Source of the DNA: a bacterium
Lineage (GTDB): Bacteria; Patescibacteriota; Minisyncoccia; Phycocordibacterales; PALSA-1337
Direction: 5' to 3'
DNA: 11,074 bases
Assembly: GCA_030698965.1 (NCBI GenBank)
Contig: JAUYLM010000021.1
Span: 1 to 11,074, forward strand
Positions 5,531 to 10,985 of the stretch are shown here, piece by piece (position 1 is the stretch's first letter; each line of letters opens with the position of its first letter). A program made the position numbers and the translations under genes. The notes under the pieces are model-generated. The model was not told the origin of the DNA. It saw only the letters and a list, made by a program, of their open reading frames with translations, and ran no database searches.

Positions 5531-5536
5531 TATACT
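5531..5536 (+). promoter_or_regulatory. -10 box of the pilin-like gene
   Basis: TATACT has no recognisable -35 partner; the AATTCAT repeats occupy that position. The predicted leader is about 27 bases without a Shine-Dalgarno sequence. Confidence 0.55.
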
Positions 5537-5569
5537 TTTCCTATTATCCGTTAATTATTGAAAAATAAT

Positions 5570-6037
5570 ATGAAAAATATACAAAAGAGTGCTCGAGGAG
5601 CTTTTACTTTAATAGAAATACTGGTTGTTATAGGAATAATCGCCGTCCTGGCTTCTGTTGTCCTGGTGGCTATCAACCCGGGCAGGCAATTCAAGCTAGC
5701 CAGGGATTCCCAGAGAGTCAGCAATATAAATGCCCTCTTGAATTCTATCAATCAGAATATTGCTGAACATAAAGGGGTCTTCACCTGCGATTTGACTCCC
5801 TTGGATCTGCCGAGCGCGTCTACCACGGTGAAAAGCGCTTCAGGAGGCATTGATCTGGCTCCATGCCTGGTCTCAGCATACCTTTCCGTTCTTCCATTTG
5901 ACCCAAGCGCTTCAGGTGCTCATTACAATAGCAAAGATGATTACGATACCGGGTACAAAGTCTCCATTGATTCTGATGGAAGGGTAACTGTAACTGCTGA
6001 TGGTGAAATAACGCCTTCTATTTCTGCGACGAGATAG
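5570..6037 (+). CDS. Type IV pilin-like / pseudopilin protein
   Basis: This is a 155-residue protein with a class III prepilin N-terminus: a short positive leader (residues 1-11), then FTLIEILVVIGIIAVLASVV with Phe and Glu at the expected mature positions 1 and 5. The residue before the predicted cleavage site is Ala11, where Gly is usual (Gly stands one position earlier). The hydrophobic helix runs to about residue 34. It is followed by the NPGRQFKLARDSQRVSNI segment common in CPR pilin-like proteins and a beta-rich head with two Cys (73, 99) that could form a disulfide. Proteins of this kind are processed by a PilD-type peptidase and assemble into type IV pili or related filaments used for attachment or DNA uptake. 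I start at the ATG; an in-frame TTG at 5558 would add four residues. The carboxypeptidase gene follows after 14 bases. Confidence 0.88.
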   Translation: MKNIQKSARGAFTLIEILVVIGIIAVLASVVLVAINPGRQFKLARDSQRVSNINALLNSINQNIAEHKGVFTCDLTPLDLPSASTTVKSASGGIDLAPCLVSAYLSVLPFDPSASGAHYNSKDDYDTGYKVSIDSDGRVTVTADGEITPSISATR

Positions 6038-6039
6038 GG

Positions 6040-6045
6040 TATACT
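6040..6045 (+). promoter_or_regulatory. -10 box of dacA-like gene (leaderless)
   Basis: TATACT ends exactly six bases before the ATG at 6052, so the mRNA would begin at or next to the start codon. No good -35 is seen (TTCTAT at 6016-6021 is weak). The box begins 3 bases after the pilin stop. Confidence 0.55.
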
Positions 6046-6051
6046 GTACTC

Positions 6052-7011
6052 ATGAGTTATAGGATAAAGAGACTTCTCATAATTTCTGTTGCCATAATTA
6101 TTCTCGCCGTAGCTGCCAGCGAAGGGACGAAATACTCTCCTCCGGAAAACAAGACCGAGACCAGGATCTCCTATCCTAATATTCCGGACGATATCAATCC
6201 AAGTATAATTGACGAGAGCATCGGCATCAAAACCACGGTCTCATCGAAGTCGTCTGCTCCTGCCGCCTCTCTGGTGAGTGCAGAGGCGTATCTGGTCAAA
6301 AATCTGGATACAGGGAAGATATACTCTGAGAGAAACACGAGAAGTGTTTTTCCCATTGCTTCTATAACAAAGCTCATAACGGCTCTTGTGGCCTTGGAAA
6401 ATATAGGACCTGACAAGAAGATAACAATCACCCAGGAAATGCTTGACGGAGGGTATGGGGATGCCGGACATCTGGTCGTCGGAGAGTCACTCACGGTTTC
6501 GGAACTTACGTATCCTCTTCTCATGGAATCAAGCAATGACGTGGCGGAAGCTCTGGCTCAGAGTTACGGATACGGCGCTTTTCTTGGAAAAATGAACGAA
6601 TTTGTTTCAAGTCTTGGCATGTCGGCAACTTCGTTCCGAGACGCTTCAGGGATGAGTTCCGGCAATGTATCCAGTGCCAATGACCTCTATATTCTCGCAA
6701 AATATTTATACACAAAGAAAAAACCCATTCTTGACCTAAGCCGGACGAAAGTCATGGCGCTGGCGAGCACGACTGAACATGGGGAGCACACTTTCAAGAC
6801 CATAAATCCATTTTCGTTTGATCCAAACTTTGTCGGTGGAAAGACTGGCCGTACAAATGAAGCCAAGGAGAGCATGATCTCTTTGTTCAGATACGAACAG
6901 AATGGAATTTCGTATCCAGTGGCTATCATTGTTCTACGGTCGGATTTTGTCAGGGAGATAGATTCCAGTACTCTTTTTGGTCAATTTCTCCAGAAAATCA
7001 AGGCATATTAA
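6052..7011 (+). CDS. D-alanyl-D-alanine carboxypeptidase (peptidase S11, PBP5/DacA family)
   Basis: This serine peptidase trims the terminal D-Ala from peptidoglycan stem peptides outside the membrane, adjusting cross-linking. Residues 7-22 form an uncleaved signal anchor, followed by a polar, Ser/Pro-rich stalk to about 74. The catalytic domain (75-318) carries all three active-site motifs: SITK (104-107, nucleophile Ser104 and Lys107), SSN (160-162) and KTG (264-266), in the expected order and spacing. At 319 residues it is shorter than E. coli PBP5 and lacks that protein's C-terminal beta domain and amphipathic membrane helix; anchoring is N-terminal instead. The ATG is the first base or nearly so of a predicted leaderless mRNA. 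Its presence implies that the organism makes peptidoglycan. DacA and DacF labels are equally possible. Confidence 0.92.
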   Translation: MSYRIKRLLIISVAIIILAVAASEGTKYSPPENKTETRISYPNIPDDINPSIIDESIGIKTTVSSKSSAPAASLVSAEAYLVKNLDTGKIYSERNTRSVFPIASITKLITALVALENIGPDKKITITQEMLDGGYGDAGHLVVGESLTVSELTYPLLMESSNDVAEALAQSYGYGAFLGKMNEFVSSLGMSATSFRDASGMSSGNVSSANDLYILAKYLYTKKKPILDLSRTKVMALASTTEHGEHTFKTINPFSFDPNFVGGKTGRTNEAKESMISLFRYEQNGISYPVAIIVLRSDFVREIDSSTLFGQFLQKIKAY

Positions 7012-7012
7012 C

Positions 7013-7021
7013 TGTGGATAA
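7013..7021 (-). other. Perfect DnaA-box 9-mer
   Basis: The minus strand reads TTATCCACA, the E. coli consensus DnaA box, just after the carboxypeptidase stop. A second perfect copy is at 10986-10994. It is a single box, not a cluster, so an origin is not indicated. Confidence 0.35.
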
Positions 7022-7036
7022 ACTGTTAACAGCATG

Positions 7037-7065
7037 TTGAAAACAATCCTGAGGGGGAGTATACT
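7037..7065 (+). promoter_or_regulatory. Promoter of the DUF378 gene
   Basis: TTGAAA (7037-7042) and TATACT (7060-7065) are separated by 17 bases. The leader of about 38 bases has no Shine-Dalgarno sequence. The hexamer AACTGT occurs at 7010, 7021 and 7067, the first two 11 bp apart just upstream of the -35 box and the third at the predicted start of transcription. Confidence 0.75.
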
Positions 7066-7109
7066 TAACTGTAGTCGTTGATATTATTATATTAATTAAA
7101 TTTAAAATT

Positions 7110-7319
7110 ATGAAAGGACTTCATATCGTCTCTTGGATTCTTCTTGTTATCGGCGGTCTTAACTGGGGACTCGTGGGAATTGCAGATTACAATGTAGTAG
7201 CATTGTTTGGATCTACACTAGAGACAATCATATACGTGCTAGTAGGACTCTCAGCTATCGTCCAGCTCTTCACATACAAGAAGTGCTGTGGAAACGGATC
7301 TTCTTCTCAGGCAATGTAA
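7110..7319 (+). CDS. DUF378 (YuzA-like) small membrane protein
   Basis: This 69-residue integral membrane protein has two predicted helices (about 5-26 and 33-54) separated by a short loop. The N-terminal pattern ISWILLVIGGLNWGL-type, here IVSWILLVIGGLNWGLVGI, and the later Asn-Val-Val-Ala-Leu-Phe-Gly are the DUF378 signature. The C-terminus ends in KKCCGNGSSSQAM with a Cys pair. The biochemical function of DUF378 is unknown. The gene has its own strong promoter and is followed by a hairpin at 7359-7388, so it is a single-gene unit. Confidence 0.9.
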   Translation: MKGLHIVSWILLVIGGLNWGLVGIADYNVVALFGSTLETIIYVLVGLSAIVQLFTYKKCCGNGSSSQAM

Positions 7320-7358
7320 TAAGGGAGGTTCCCTAGAATTTTAGGAAAATAAAAAATG

Positions 7359-7388
7359 GAAACCGTCAGCGACTGTGCTGGCGGTTTC
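7359..7388. terminator. Strong hairpin after the DUF378 gene, bidirectional terminator
   Basis: A 12-bp stem with one G-T pair (GAAACCGTCAGC at 7359-7370 with the arm 7377-7388) encloses a six-base loop. Plus-strand downstream sequence is only moderately T-rich (TTCTGTACATTCTTCTT). On the minus strand it is followed by ATTTTTTATTTT, so it may work better in that direction. Two smaller hairpins (7322-7334 and 7332-7345) precede it. Confidence 0.7.
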
Positions 7389-7502
7389 TTCTGTACATTC
7401 TTCTTGCCACCGGGAGATATTTCCTTTCTAATCACCATAGTTAACTGTAGTGCTCAAAAAATAGGGTTCTGCCGCGCGCGGGGGGGGGTAGGTAAAAAAG
7501 AT
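7389..7502. other. Intergenic spacer with GC-rich tract and nine-G run
   Basis: No gene is supported here. The spacer includes TTAACTGTAGT (7441-7451), also found at the DUF378 transcription start (7065-7075). A CCGCGCGCGG palindrome (7472-7481) runs directly into nine consecutive G (7480-7488), a strong composition break in AT-rich surroundings. Confidence 0.5.
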
Positions 7503-7545
7503 AAAAAATCCACCCTCTCGGATGGACTTTTTTCTTTTCTTTTTT
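7503..7545. terminator. Bidirectional intrinsic terminator
   Basis: A short stem (TCCA 7509-7512 with TGGA 7523-7526, extended by inner C-G pairs and outer A-T pairs) is flanked by six A on the left and a run of T from 7528 on the right. It has U-tracts in both directions and sits between the convergent DUF378 gene and the reverse gene 7555-7788. Confidence 0.75.
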
Positions 7546-7554
7546 CATAAAGCT

Positions 7555-7788
7555 TTAATTCTCCAAATAATCGTTGTATACTACCGCCGGCATTGAGCTG
7601 AAGTCCCTGACTGCTTCTTTTGAATTCAGGCTTACCTGGGATGACTGCGGCCTGTCGAATGGACCGAACAAAGCCATCACAAAAAACAGCGGAAGCAAAA
7701 GCACCATTGCCAAGACCAGACCTACGGCGAAACCTCTGCCCCATGGACTGCCCTCCAGCATTATTTCTTTTTTTAGCGCGATTGGCAT
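7555..7788 (-). CDS. Small single-span membrane protein, unknown function
   Basis: This 77-residue protein has a short cytoplasmic-looking N-terminus (MPIALKKEI), one strongly hydrophobic segment at about 19-43 (LVLAMVLLLPLFFVMALFG), and a polar tail of about 34 residues containing Ser/Asp/Asn and ending NDYLEN. No family is recognised. A good minus-strand promoter (7829-7857) and a following terminator (7503-7545) support it as a real unit. The leader is about 30 bases and lacks a Shine-Dalgarno sequence; an internal Met10 is a possible alternative start. It is divergent from the two-component operon with a 168-bp shared upstream region, so the two could share control. An overlapping reverse frame (7454-7744) is judged spurious. 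Confidence 0.65.
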   Translation of the reverse strand: MPIALKKEIMLEGSPWGRGFAVGLVLAMVLLLPLFFVMALFGPFDRPQSSQVSLNSKEAVRDFSSMPAVVYNDYLEN

Positions 7789-7828
7789 GTTTTTTTAAAG
7801 TTAATGAATAATTTAACCTAATATTAAT

Positions 7829-7857
7829 AATATATATCTAAAAAAGTTAAGAGTCAA
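7829..7857 (-). promoter_or_regulatory. Promoter of the reverse gene 7555-7788
   Basis: On the minus strand TTGACT (7852-7857) and TATATT (7829-7834) are 17 bases apart. Immediately downstream of the -10 box lies TATTAATATTA, which also occurs downstream of the -10 region of the gene at 9972. Confidence 0.65.
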
Positions 7858-7896
7858 CAGTATTATGAGGATAATCTGTTCATTTGCTGTGTATAA

Positions 7897-7918
7897 CATT
7901 AATAATTATTTAATAATG
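7897..7918. repeat. AT-rich imperfect dyad upstream of the two-component operon
   Basis: CATTA and TAATG bracket an inner inverted repeat (ATTATT and AATAAT around one T, 7905-7917). It lies five bases before the -35 box of the response-regulator promoter and could be an operator, but AT-rich DNA makes such dyads easily by chance. Confidence 0.35.
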
Positions 7919-7922
7919 CATG

Positions 7923-7950
7923 TTGCTTTAATCAGTAATCATGATATAAT
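7923..7950 (+). promoter_or_regulatory. Promoter of the two-component operon (leaderless)
   Basis: TTGCTT (7923-7928) and a perfect TATAAT (7945-7950) with a 16-base spacer; the TGA before the -10 also gives an extended -10. The -10 box ends six bases before the ATG, so the transcript should be leaderless. Confidence 0.75.
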
Positions 7951-7956
7951 CCCGAC

Positions 7957-8634
7957 ATGACTATTTTAGTAATAGAAGACGAGATAAAACTGGTTAATAT
8001 TTTAAAAAAGGCTCTAAAGAACGAACGTTACGCCGTGGATACGGCTTTTGACGGTGAAGAAGGACTTCAGAAAGCCATGAAGAACAATTATTCATTGATA
8101 ATCCTCGATATAATGCTTCCAAAAAAGGATGGCATGGAAGTCTGCCGTGAACTACGGGCGCATCATATAAATACTCCGATCATTATTCTTACCGCCAGAG
8201 GGGTAGTGGGAGATCGCGTGCAAGGGCTTGACCTTGGGGCAGATGACTATCTCATCAAGCCGTTTGGCATAGACGAGCTCTTCGCCAGAATGAGAGCTGT
8301 CCTGCGCAGAAGGAAAGTGGTGGAATCCTCAATATTAAAAATCGCGGATCTGGTAGTGGATAAGACTAGGCATGAGGTTACAAGAGCCGGCAAGAGGGTA
8401 CAGCTTACCCCGAAAGAGTACCGCCTTCTCGATACCCTTATCCGCCACAGCAGTCATGCCATGACCAGGCGACAGCTCATAGACGAAGCCTGGGGGCCTG
8501 ATTTTGTAGAAGCAAATAATGAGCTTAACGTGCACATACGCTATCTCAGAAGGAAGATCGATCCAGCTAATGCCAAGCCCCTCATCCATACTATACGCGG
8601 AGTAGGATACACTCTCAGAGAATCGCATGAATAG
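7957..8634 (+). CDS. OmpR/PhoB-family response regulator
   Basis: This is a 225-residue DNA-binding response regulator. The receiver domain (1-115) has the acidic pocket (Glu7, Asp8), phosphoacceptor Asp51 in LIILDIMLP, Thr79 and Lys101 in LIKPF, so all switch residues are present. The winged-helix effector domain (about 126-222) shows the family pattern LTPKEYRLLDTLIRH (150-164), the recognition helix region NELNVHIRYLRRKID (188-202) and the IRGVGYTL hairpin (213-220). Proteins of this type bind as dimers to tandem 7-bp half-sites with an 11-bp period. The gene is first in an operon with the histidine kinase, overlapping it by 8 bases (ATGAATAG). Possible targets in the window are the AATTCAT array before the pilin gene and its own upstream region; both are inferences. 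Confidence 0.95.
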   Translation: MTILVIEDEIKLVNILKKALKNERYAVDTAFDGEEGLQKAMKNNYSLIILDIMLPKKDGMEVCRELRAHHINTPIIILTARGVVGDRVQGLDLGADDYLIKPFGIDELFARMRAVLRRRKVVESSILKIADLVVDKTRHEVTRAGKRVQLTPKEYRLLDTLIRHSSHAMTRRQLIDEAWGPDFVEANNELNVHIRYLRRKIDPANAKPLIHTIRGVGYTLRESHE

Positions 8635-9838
8635 CTTAAAAAAAGAACTTAAGGAGTCTGAGAAGCGTCACAAGGAGAATGAATTGAAGCTTTTCGAGAC
8701 GAATCAAAGACTGAGAGCTCTGTTAAATGCCCTGCCTGTCGGGGTCAGCTTTTCCAATGACCTTTCCTGCGAGCATATCACGGGAAATCCCGCGATGTTT
8801 AAGCATTTGGAAATGAAGCCCTGCGACAATATTTCAGCCTCAACTTCTGATCCGTCAGCACTGGGTAGAAGGATACGCCATTTTCACAATGGAAAAGAGA
8901 TGAAGCCGTCGGAATTGCCGATGCAGAGAGCTATCAATGAAAATAGAGAAATTCACCCCATCGAAATAGAAGTTTACCTGCCAAGCGGAAAAAAATTGTG
9001 CGTTGAGGCCTCTGCCGCTCCGATCCATGATATGAATGGAAAAATAGCCGGTTCCGTTGCCGTCAATGTGGATCTGACCGAGCGAAAAAGACTCCAGGCT
9101 TTCATAGAAGAACAGAAAAGGTATGAGACAGAAAAGATAAAAGGGGACTTCATCGCGGACGCTACCCATGAGCTCAGGACTCCTCTGGCCATCATTAAGG
9201 GCCATGTGGATCTGGTTTTGCCGGTCAAAAAGAAGAGCGTATCTGCCGCATACAGCGCTTTTCGGGCTATAAACGAGGAAATACAGCATTTGTCCAATCT
9301 CCTCTCTGACCTTACGCTCCTGACGTCAACCGAGAGCGCTGAAGTTGAAAGAAAAATCATTTTTCATAAGATAAATCTGTCACATTTGGTGAGAAGAGTA
9401 GTCGGCAGGTGTAAAATGCTGGCAAACAAGAAGAGAATTACGATAAGCCTCAGAATTTCTCCAGATATCAATGTGCTTGGAGATAAGATGTATCTTGAAA
9501 AGCTTTTTATAAACATTATTACCAACGCCATCCAGTACTGCGGTGAAAAAGGGAAGGTCGTGATTTCCGACTCAAGAGACGGCGATATGAATATCATAAG
9601 CGTAAGCGATAACGGCATAGGGATTTCAGAGAAAAACCTGCCAAATATATTTAACAGGTTCTATAGAGCAGACAGTGCCCGCCTCATAAATCACGGAGGA
9701 ACCGGCTTGGGTCTTGCTATATGCAAATGGATTGCGGAAATGCATGGCGGAAATATATGGGTCGACAGTATTGAAGGCAAGGGCACCACTTTCTACGTGT
9801 CTTTACCCTCCGATAACAGTATATTAAATAGAGATTAA
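8627..9838 (+). CDS. Soluble PAS-domain sensor histidine kinase
   Basis: This 403-residue kinase should phosphorylate the response regulator encoded just upstream. A coiled-coil-like start (1-30) leads into a PAS domain (about 28-152) ending in the typical VDLTERKRLQ. The HisKA dimerisation domain holds phosphoacceptor His181 in DATHELRTPL. The ATP-binding domain has an N-box centred on Asn300 (NIITNAIQY), G1 DNGIGI (328-333), an F-box around Phe342-Phe345 and G2 GGTGLGL (357-363), so the enzyme looks complete. No transmembrane helix or signal peptide is present, so the stimulus is expected to be cytoplasmic or presented by a partner; the PAS ligand cannot be told. The 8-base overlap with the regulator implies coupled translation. 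No T-tailed terminator is visible after the gene. Confidence 0.95.
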   Translation: MNSLKKELKESEKRHKENELKLFETNQRLRALLNALPVGVSFSNDLSCEHITGNPAMFKHLEMKPCDNISASTSDPSALGRRIRHFHNGKEMKPSELPMQRAINENREIHPIEIEVYLPSGKKLCVEASAAPIHDMNGKIAGSVAVNVDLTERKRLQAFIEEQKRYETEKIKGDFIADATHELRTPLAIIKGHVDLVLPVKKKSVSAAYSAFRAINEEIQHLSNLLSDLTLLTSTESAEVERKIIFHKINLSHLVRRVVGRCKMLANKKRITISLRISPDINVLGDKMYLEKLFINIITNAIQYCGEKGKVVISDSRDGDMNIISVSDNGIGISEKNLPNIFNRFYRADSARLINHGGTGLGLAICKWIAEMHGGNIWVDSIEGKGTTFYVSLPSDNSILNRD

Positions 9839-9879
9839 AGTTATTAACACCTAATACACACATTATCCGAGTTTGTTTG

Positions 9880-9908
9880 TTGACTTTGTATAATTTAGAG
9901 AATATTAT
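9880..9908 (+). promoter_or_regulatory. Promoter of the zinc-ribbon gene
   Basis: TTGACT (9880-9885) and TATTAT (9903-9908) are 17 bases apart. A perfect TATAAT (9889-9894) also lies in between but has no well-spaced -35. The leader of about 57 bases has no Shine-Dalgarno sequence. Confidence 0.65.
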
Positions 9909-9942
9909 TAATAAAGTAATATTAAATTTATATTAATATTAC
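9901..9942. repeat. AATATTA repeats at 17-bp spacing and a 10-bp stem hairpin
   Basis: AATATTA occurs at 9901, 9918 and 9935, exactly 17 bp apart. The last two lie inside a hairpin with 10-bp perfect arms (GTAATATTAA at 9916-9925 and its complement at 9933-9942, seven-base loop). The hairpin would form the very 5' end of the mRNA starting near 9915. It may stabilise the transcript or be an operator. Confidence 0.5.
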
Positions 9943-9971
9943 AGTAATTAATATATAACAAAACAACTATT

Positions 9972-10214
9972 ATGTTTAAGAAAATAAAATTCCCAAAAAG
10001 TAAATTTAGCAAAGATTTCAAGAAATTAACCATGTGTAAAAAGTGCTATTCGTTCTATTATAAGAAAGTCTGGCACTTCGAAGCGCCTTCGAACATACAG
10101 GAAGGCGAAGAATCAGAAATTCCTGTTCGCTTCTCGCAGTGTCCGGCCTGCATAGAGCAGGAATTGGCGATCTACGAGAGGGATGGTGGAGACCAGTTCT
10201 CCTATGGGATATAG
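9972..10214 (+). CDS. Small zinc-ribbon protein
   Basis: This 80-residue protein has a strongly basic N-terminus (KKIKFPKSKFSKDFKK) and two Cys pairs, CKKC (22-25) and CPAC (57-60), 31 residues apart, the layout of a zinc ribbon. Aromatic residues (YSFYYKKVWHF) follow the first pair, and an acidic loop (QEGEESE) separates the halves. Small proteins of this build are frequent in Patescibacteria; nucleic-acid binding is plausible from the charge but is not shown. The gene has a TTGACT promoter and a hairpin leader, and is convergent with the reverse gene 10231-10665, with only 16 bases between stop codons and no visible terminator there. The start codon choice is unambiguous, though without a Shine-Dalgarno sequence. 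Confidence 0.8.
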   Translation: MFKKIKFPKSKFSKDFKKLTMCKKCYSFYYKKVWHFEAPSNIQEGEESEIPVRFSQCPACIEQELAIYERDGGDQFSYGI

Positions 10215-10230
10215 CTACTAAGTATTCAAG

Positions 10231-10665
10231 TTATATGCAGGGCACATCGCTGAAGTCCTCGTGTCCCCGTCCTTTCTGACATGAGAATGTTCCTTTTGGT
10301 TCGCCTAGAGTCCAGCTTCCATCTTTGTATACTGCGACAGTCTCATTTTTTGCGGCTGAAATGGAGTCGTCTCTCATTTGCCCATAGATCGCCGTAACGA
10401 TCGTCTGGTTTCCAGCTGATGAAACCGTTACATTGAATGAACCGCAGGAGTCAGGAGTACATCCGCCCCATTCATTCAGAACAAGCTCCTCGGCTTCCTG
10501 CTGTGTTAGGGGAGAGCTGGATTCATTGGAAACCTGGTCGCTGGAGACGGCATTCTGCCCGACTGGCGCTGTTAGATCATCTGATCTGGAGAAATAATAG
10601 ATACCGGCAAGGATGACCAATGCCAATATAACTGCTACTGCCTGCTTTATTGAACCGTTTTTCAT
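10231..10665 (-). CDS. Membrane-anchored extracytoplasmic protein with CQ-GRG-H motif
   Basis: The protein has 144 residues. A positively charged start and a hydrophobic segment (8-24) form a signal anchor or signal peptide; no lipobox Cys is seen. A Ser/Gln-rich linker (about 27-52) leads to a compact domain (53-144) with four cysteines (69, 74, 129, 143), suggesting two disulfides outside the membrane. Distinctive elements are EAEELVLNEWGGC (57-69), YGQMRDDSI (94-102), a DGSW strand (115-118) and the end CQKGRGHEDFSDVPC (129-143). I recall similar C-termini (Cys-Gln-x-Gly-Arg-Gly-His-x-Asp-Phe-Ser) in uncharacterised secreted proteins of other bacteria, but give no function. An extended -10 promoter precedes it (10699-10707), leaving a leader of about 27 bases. 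Confidence 0.8.
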   Translation of the reverse strand: MKNGSIKQAVAVILALVILAGIYYFSRSDDLTAPVGQNAVSSDQVSNESSSPLTQQEAEELVLNEWGGCTPDSCGSFNVTVSSAGNQTIVTAIYGQMRDDSISAAKNETVAVYKDGSWTLGEPKGTFSCQKGRGHEDFSDVPCI

Positions 10666-10698
10666 AAAATAATTTAATTAACACTTTCTAATGGTTAA

Positions 10699-10707
10699 AT
10701 TATAGCA
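10699..10707 (-). promoter_or_regulatory. Extended -10 promoter of the reverse gene 10231-10665
   Basis: The minus strand reads TGCTATAAT, a perfect extended -10 box, with no obvious -35. Transcription would begin near 10692. Confidence 0.65.
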
Positions 10708-10734
10708 TACAATATAGAAGCGCTGTATTTTTAT

Positions 10735-10806
10735 AAAAGCTGTTTCGGTATGGTTACGGATAAGTATGGGATTGAGTGGAATTTGAATTATCCGATAGAA
10801 AAGTAA
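10735..10806 (+). pseudogene. Remnant of the C-terminus of a PhnB-like VOC (glyoxalase-fold) protein
   Basis: The plus strand encodes CFGMVTDKYGIEWNLNY plus four residues, then TAA. The Phe-Gly-Met-x-Thr-Asp-Lys-x-Gly-x-x-Trp pattern is characteristic of the last strand of PhnB-type VOC-superfamily proteins, which are normally about 130-150 residues. The frame is closed by TAA at 10696-10698, and the residues before the motif do not continue the family, so only about 22 codons survive. It looks like a decayed gene whose body was deleted. The similarity is from memory of the family pattern over a short stretch. Confidence 0.5.
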
Positions 10807-10808
10807 CC

Positions 10809-10922
10809 TTAAAGAACCGAATCTGCTTTGTCTGGCCCCGAGGATGTCATAACAATAAGAAGTCCGACGATTCCGAAAGCAATGGAAGCATAGATAAATA
10901 TACGAGTGGCTATTTTTTGCAT
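10809..10922 (-). CDS. 37-residue single-span membrane peptide
   Basis: This small reverse-strand frame encodes a short basic start (MQKIATR), one hydrophobic helix (about 8-26, IFIYASIAFGIVGLLIVM) and a polar tail (TSSGPDKADSVL). A perfect TATAAT on the minus strand (10934-10939) stands 11 bases before the ATG, the same geometry as dnaJ, which argues for a real leaderless or short-leader gene. Positive-inside topology places the tail outside the cytoplasm. No function is known to me. The frame ends two bases after the VOC remnant, on the opposite strand. Confidence 0.6.
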   Translation of the reverse strand: MQKIATRIFIYASIAFGIVGLLIVMTSSGPDKADSVL

Positions 10923-10933
10923 GGGTTTATTAT

Positions 10934-10939
10934 ATTATA
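10934..10939 (-). promoter_or_regulatory. -10 box of the 37-residue peptide gene
   Basis: The minus strand reads TATAAT, 11 bases before the ATG at 10922. No clear -35 is found. Confidence 0.55.
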
Positions 10940-10985
10940 GATTAGTAAACAGGAGATATAGAGGTTTCAACTAACCATAGCTGGG

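Noticed and set aside
7013..7021. Replication origin near the DnaA box
   Set aside because: It is a single box without a cluster, an AT-rich unwinding region or dnaA/dnaN neighbours.
7356..7550. Plus-strand 64-codon frame
   Set aside because: It spans two terminator hairpins and the G run; translation of such structures is not credible.
7454..7744. Reverse-strand 96-codon frame
   Set aside because: It overlaps the better frame 7555-7788 and runs through the terminator and the GC tract.
9880..9894. TTGACT plus TATAAT as one promoter
   Set aside because: The spacer is only three bases; TTGACT pairs properly with TATTAT at 9903.
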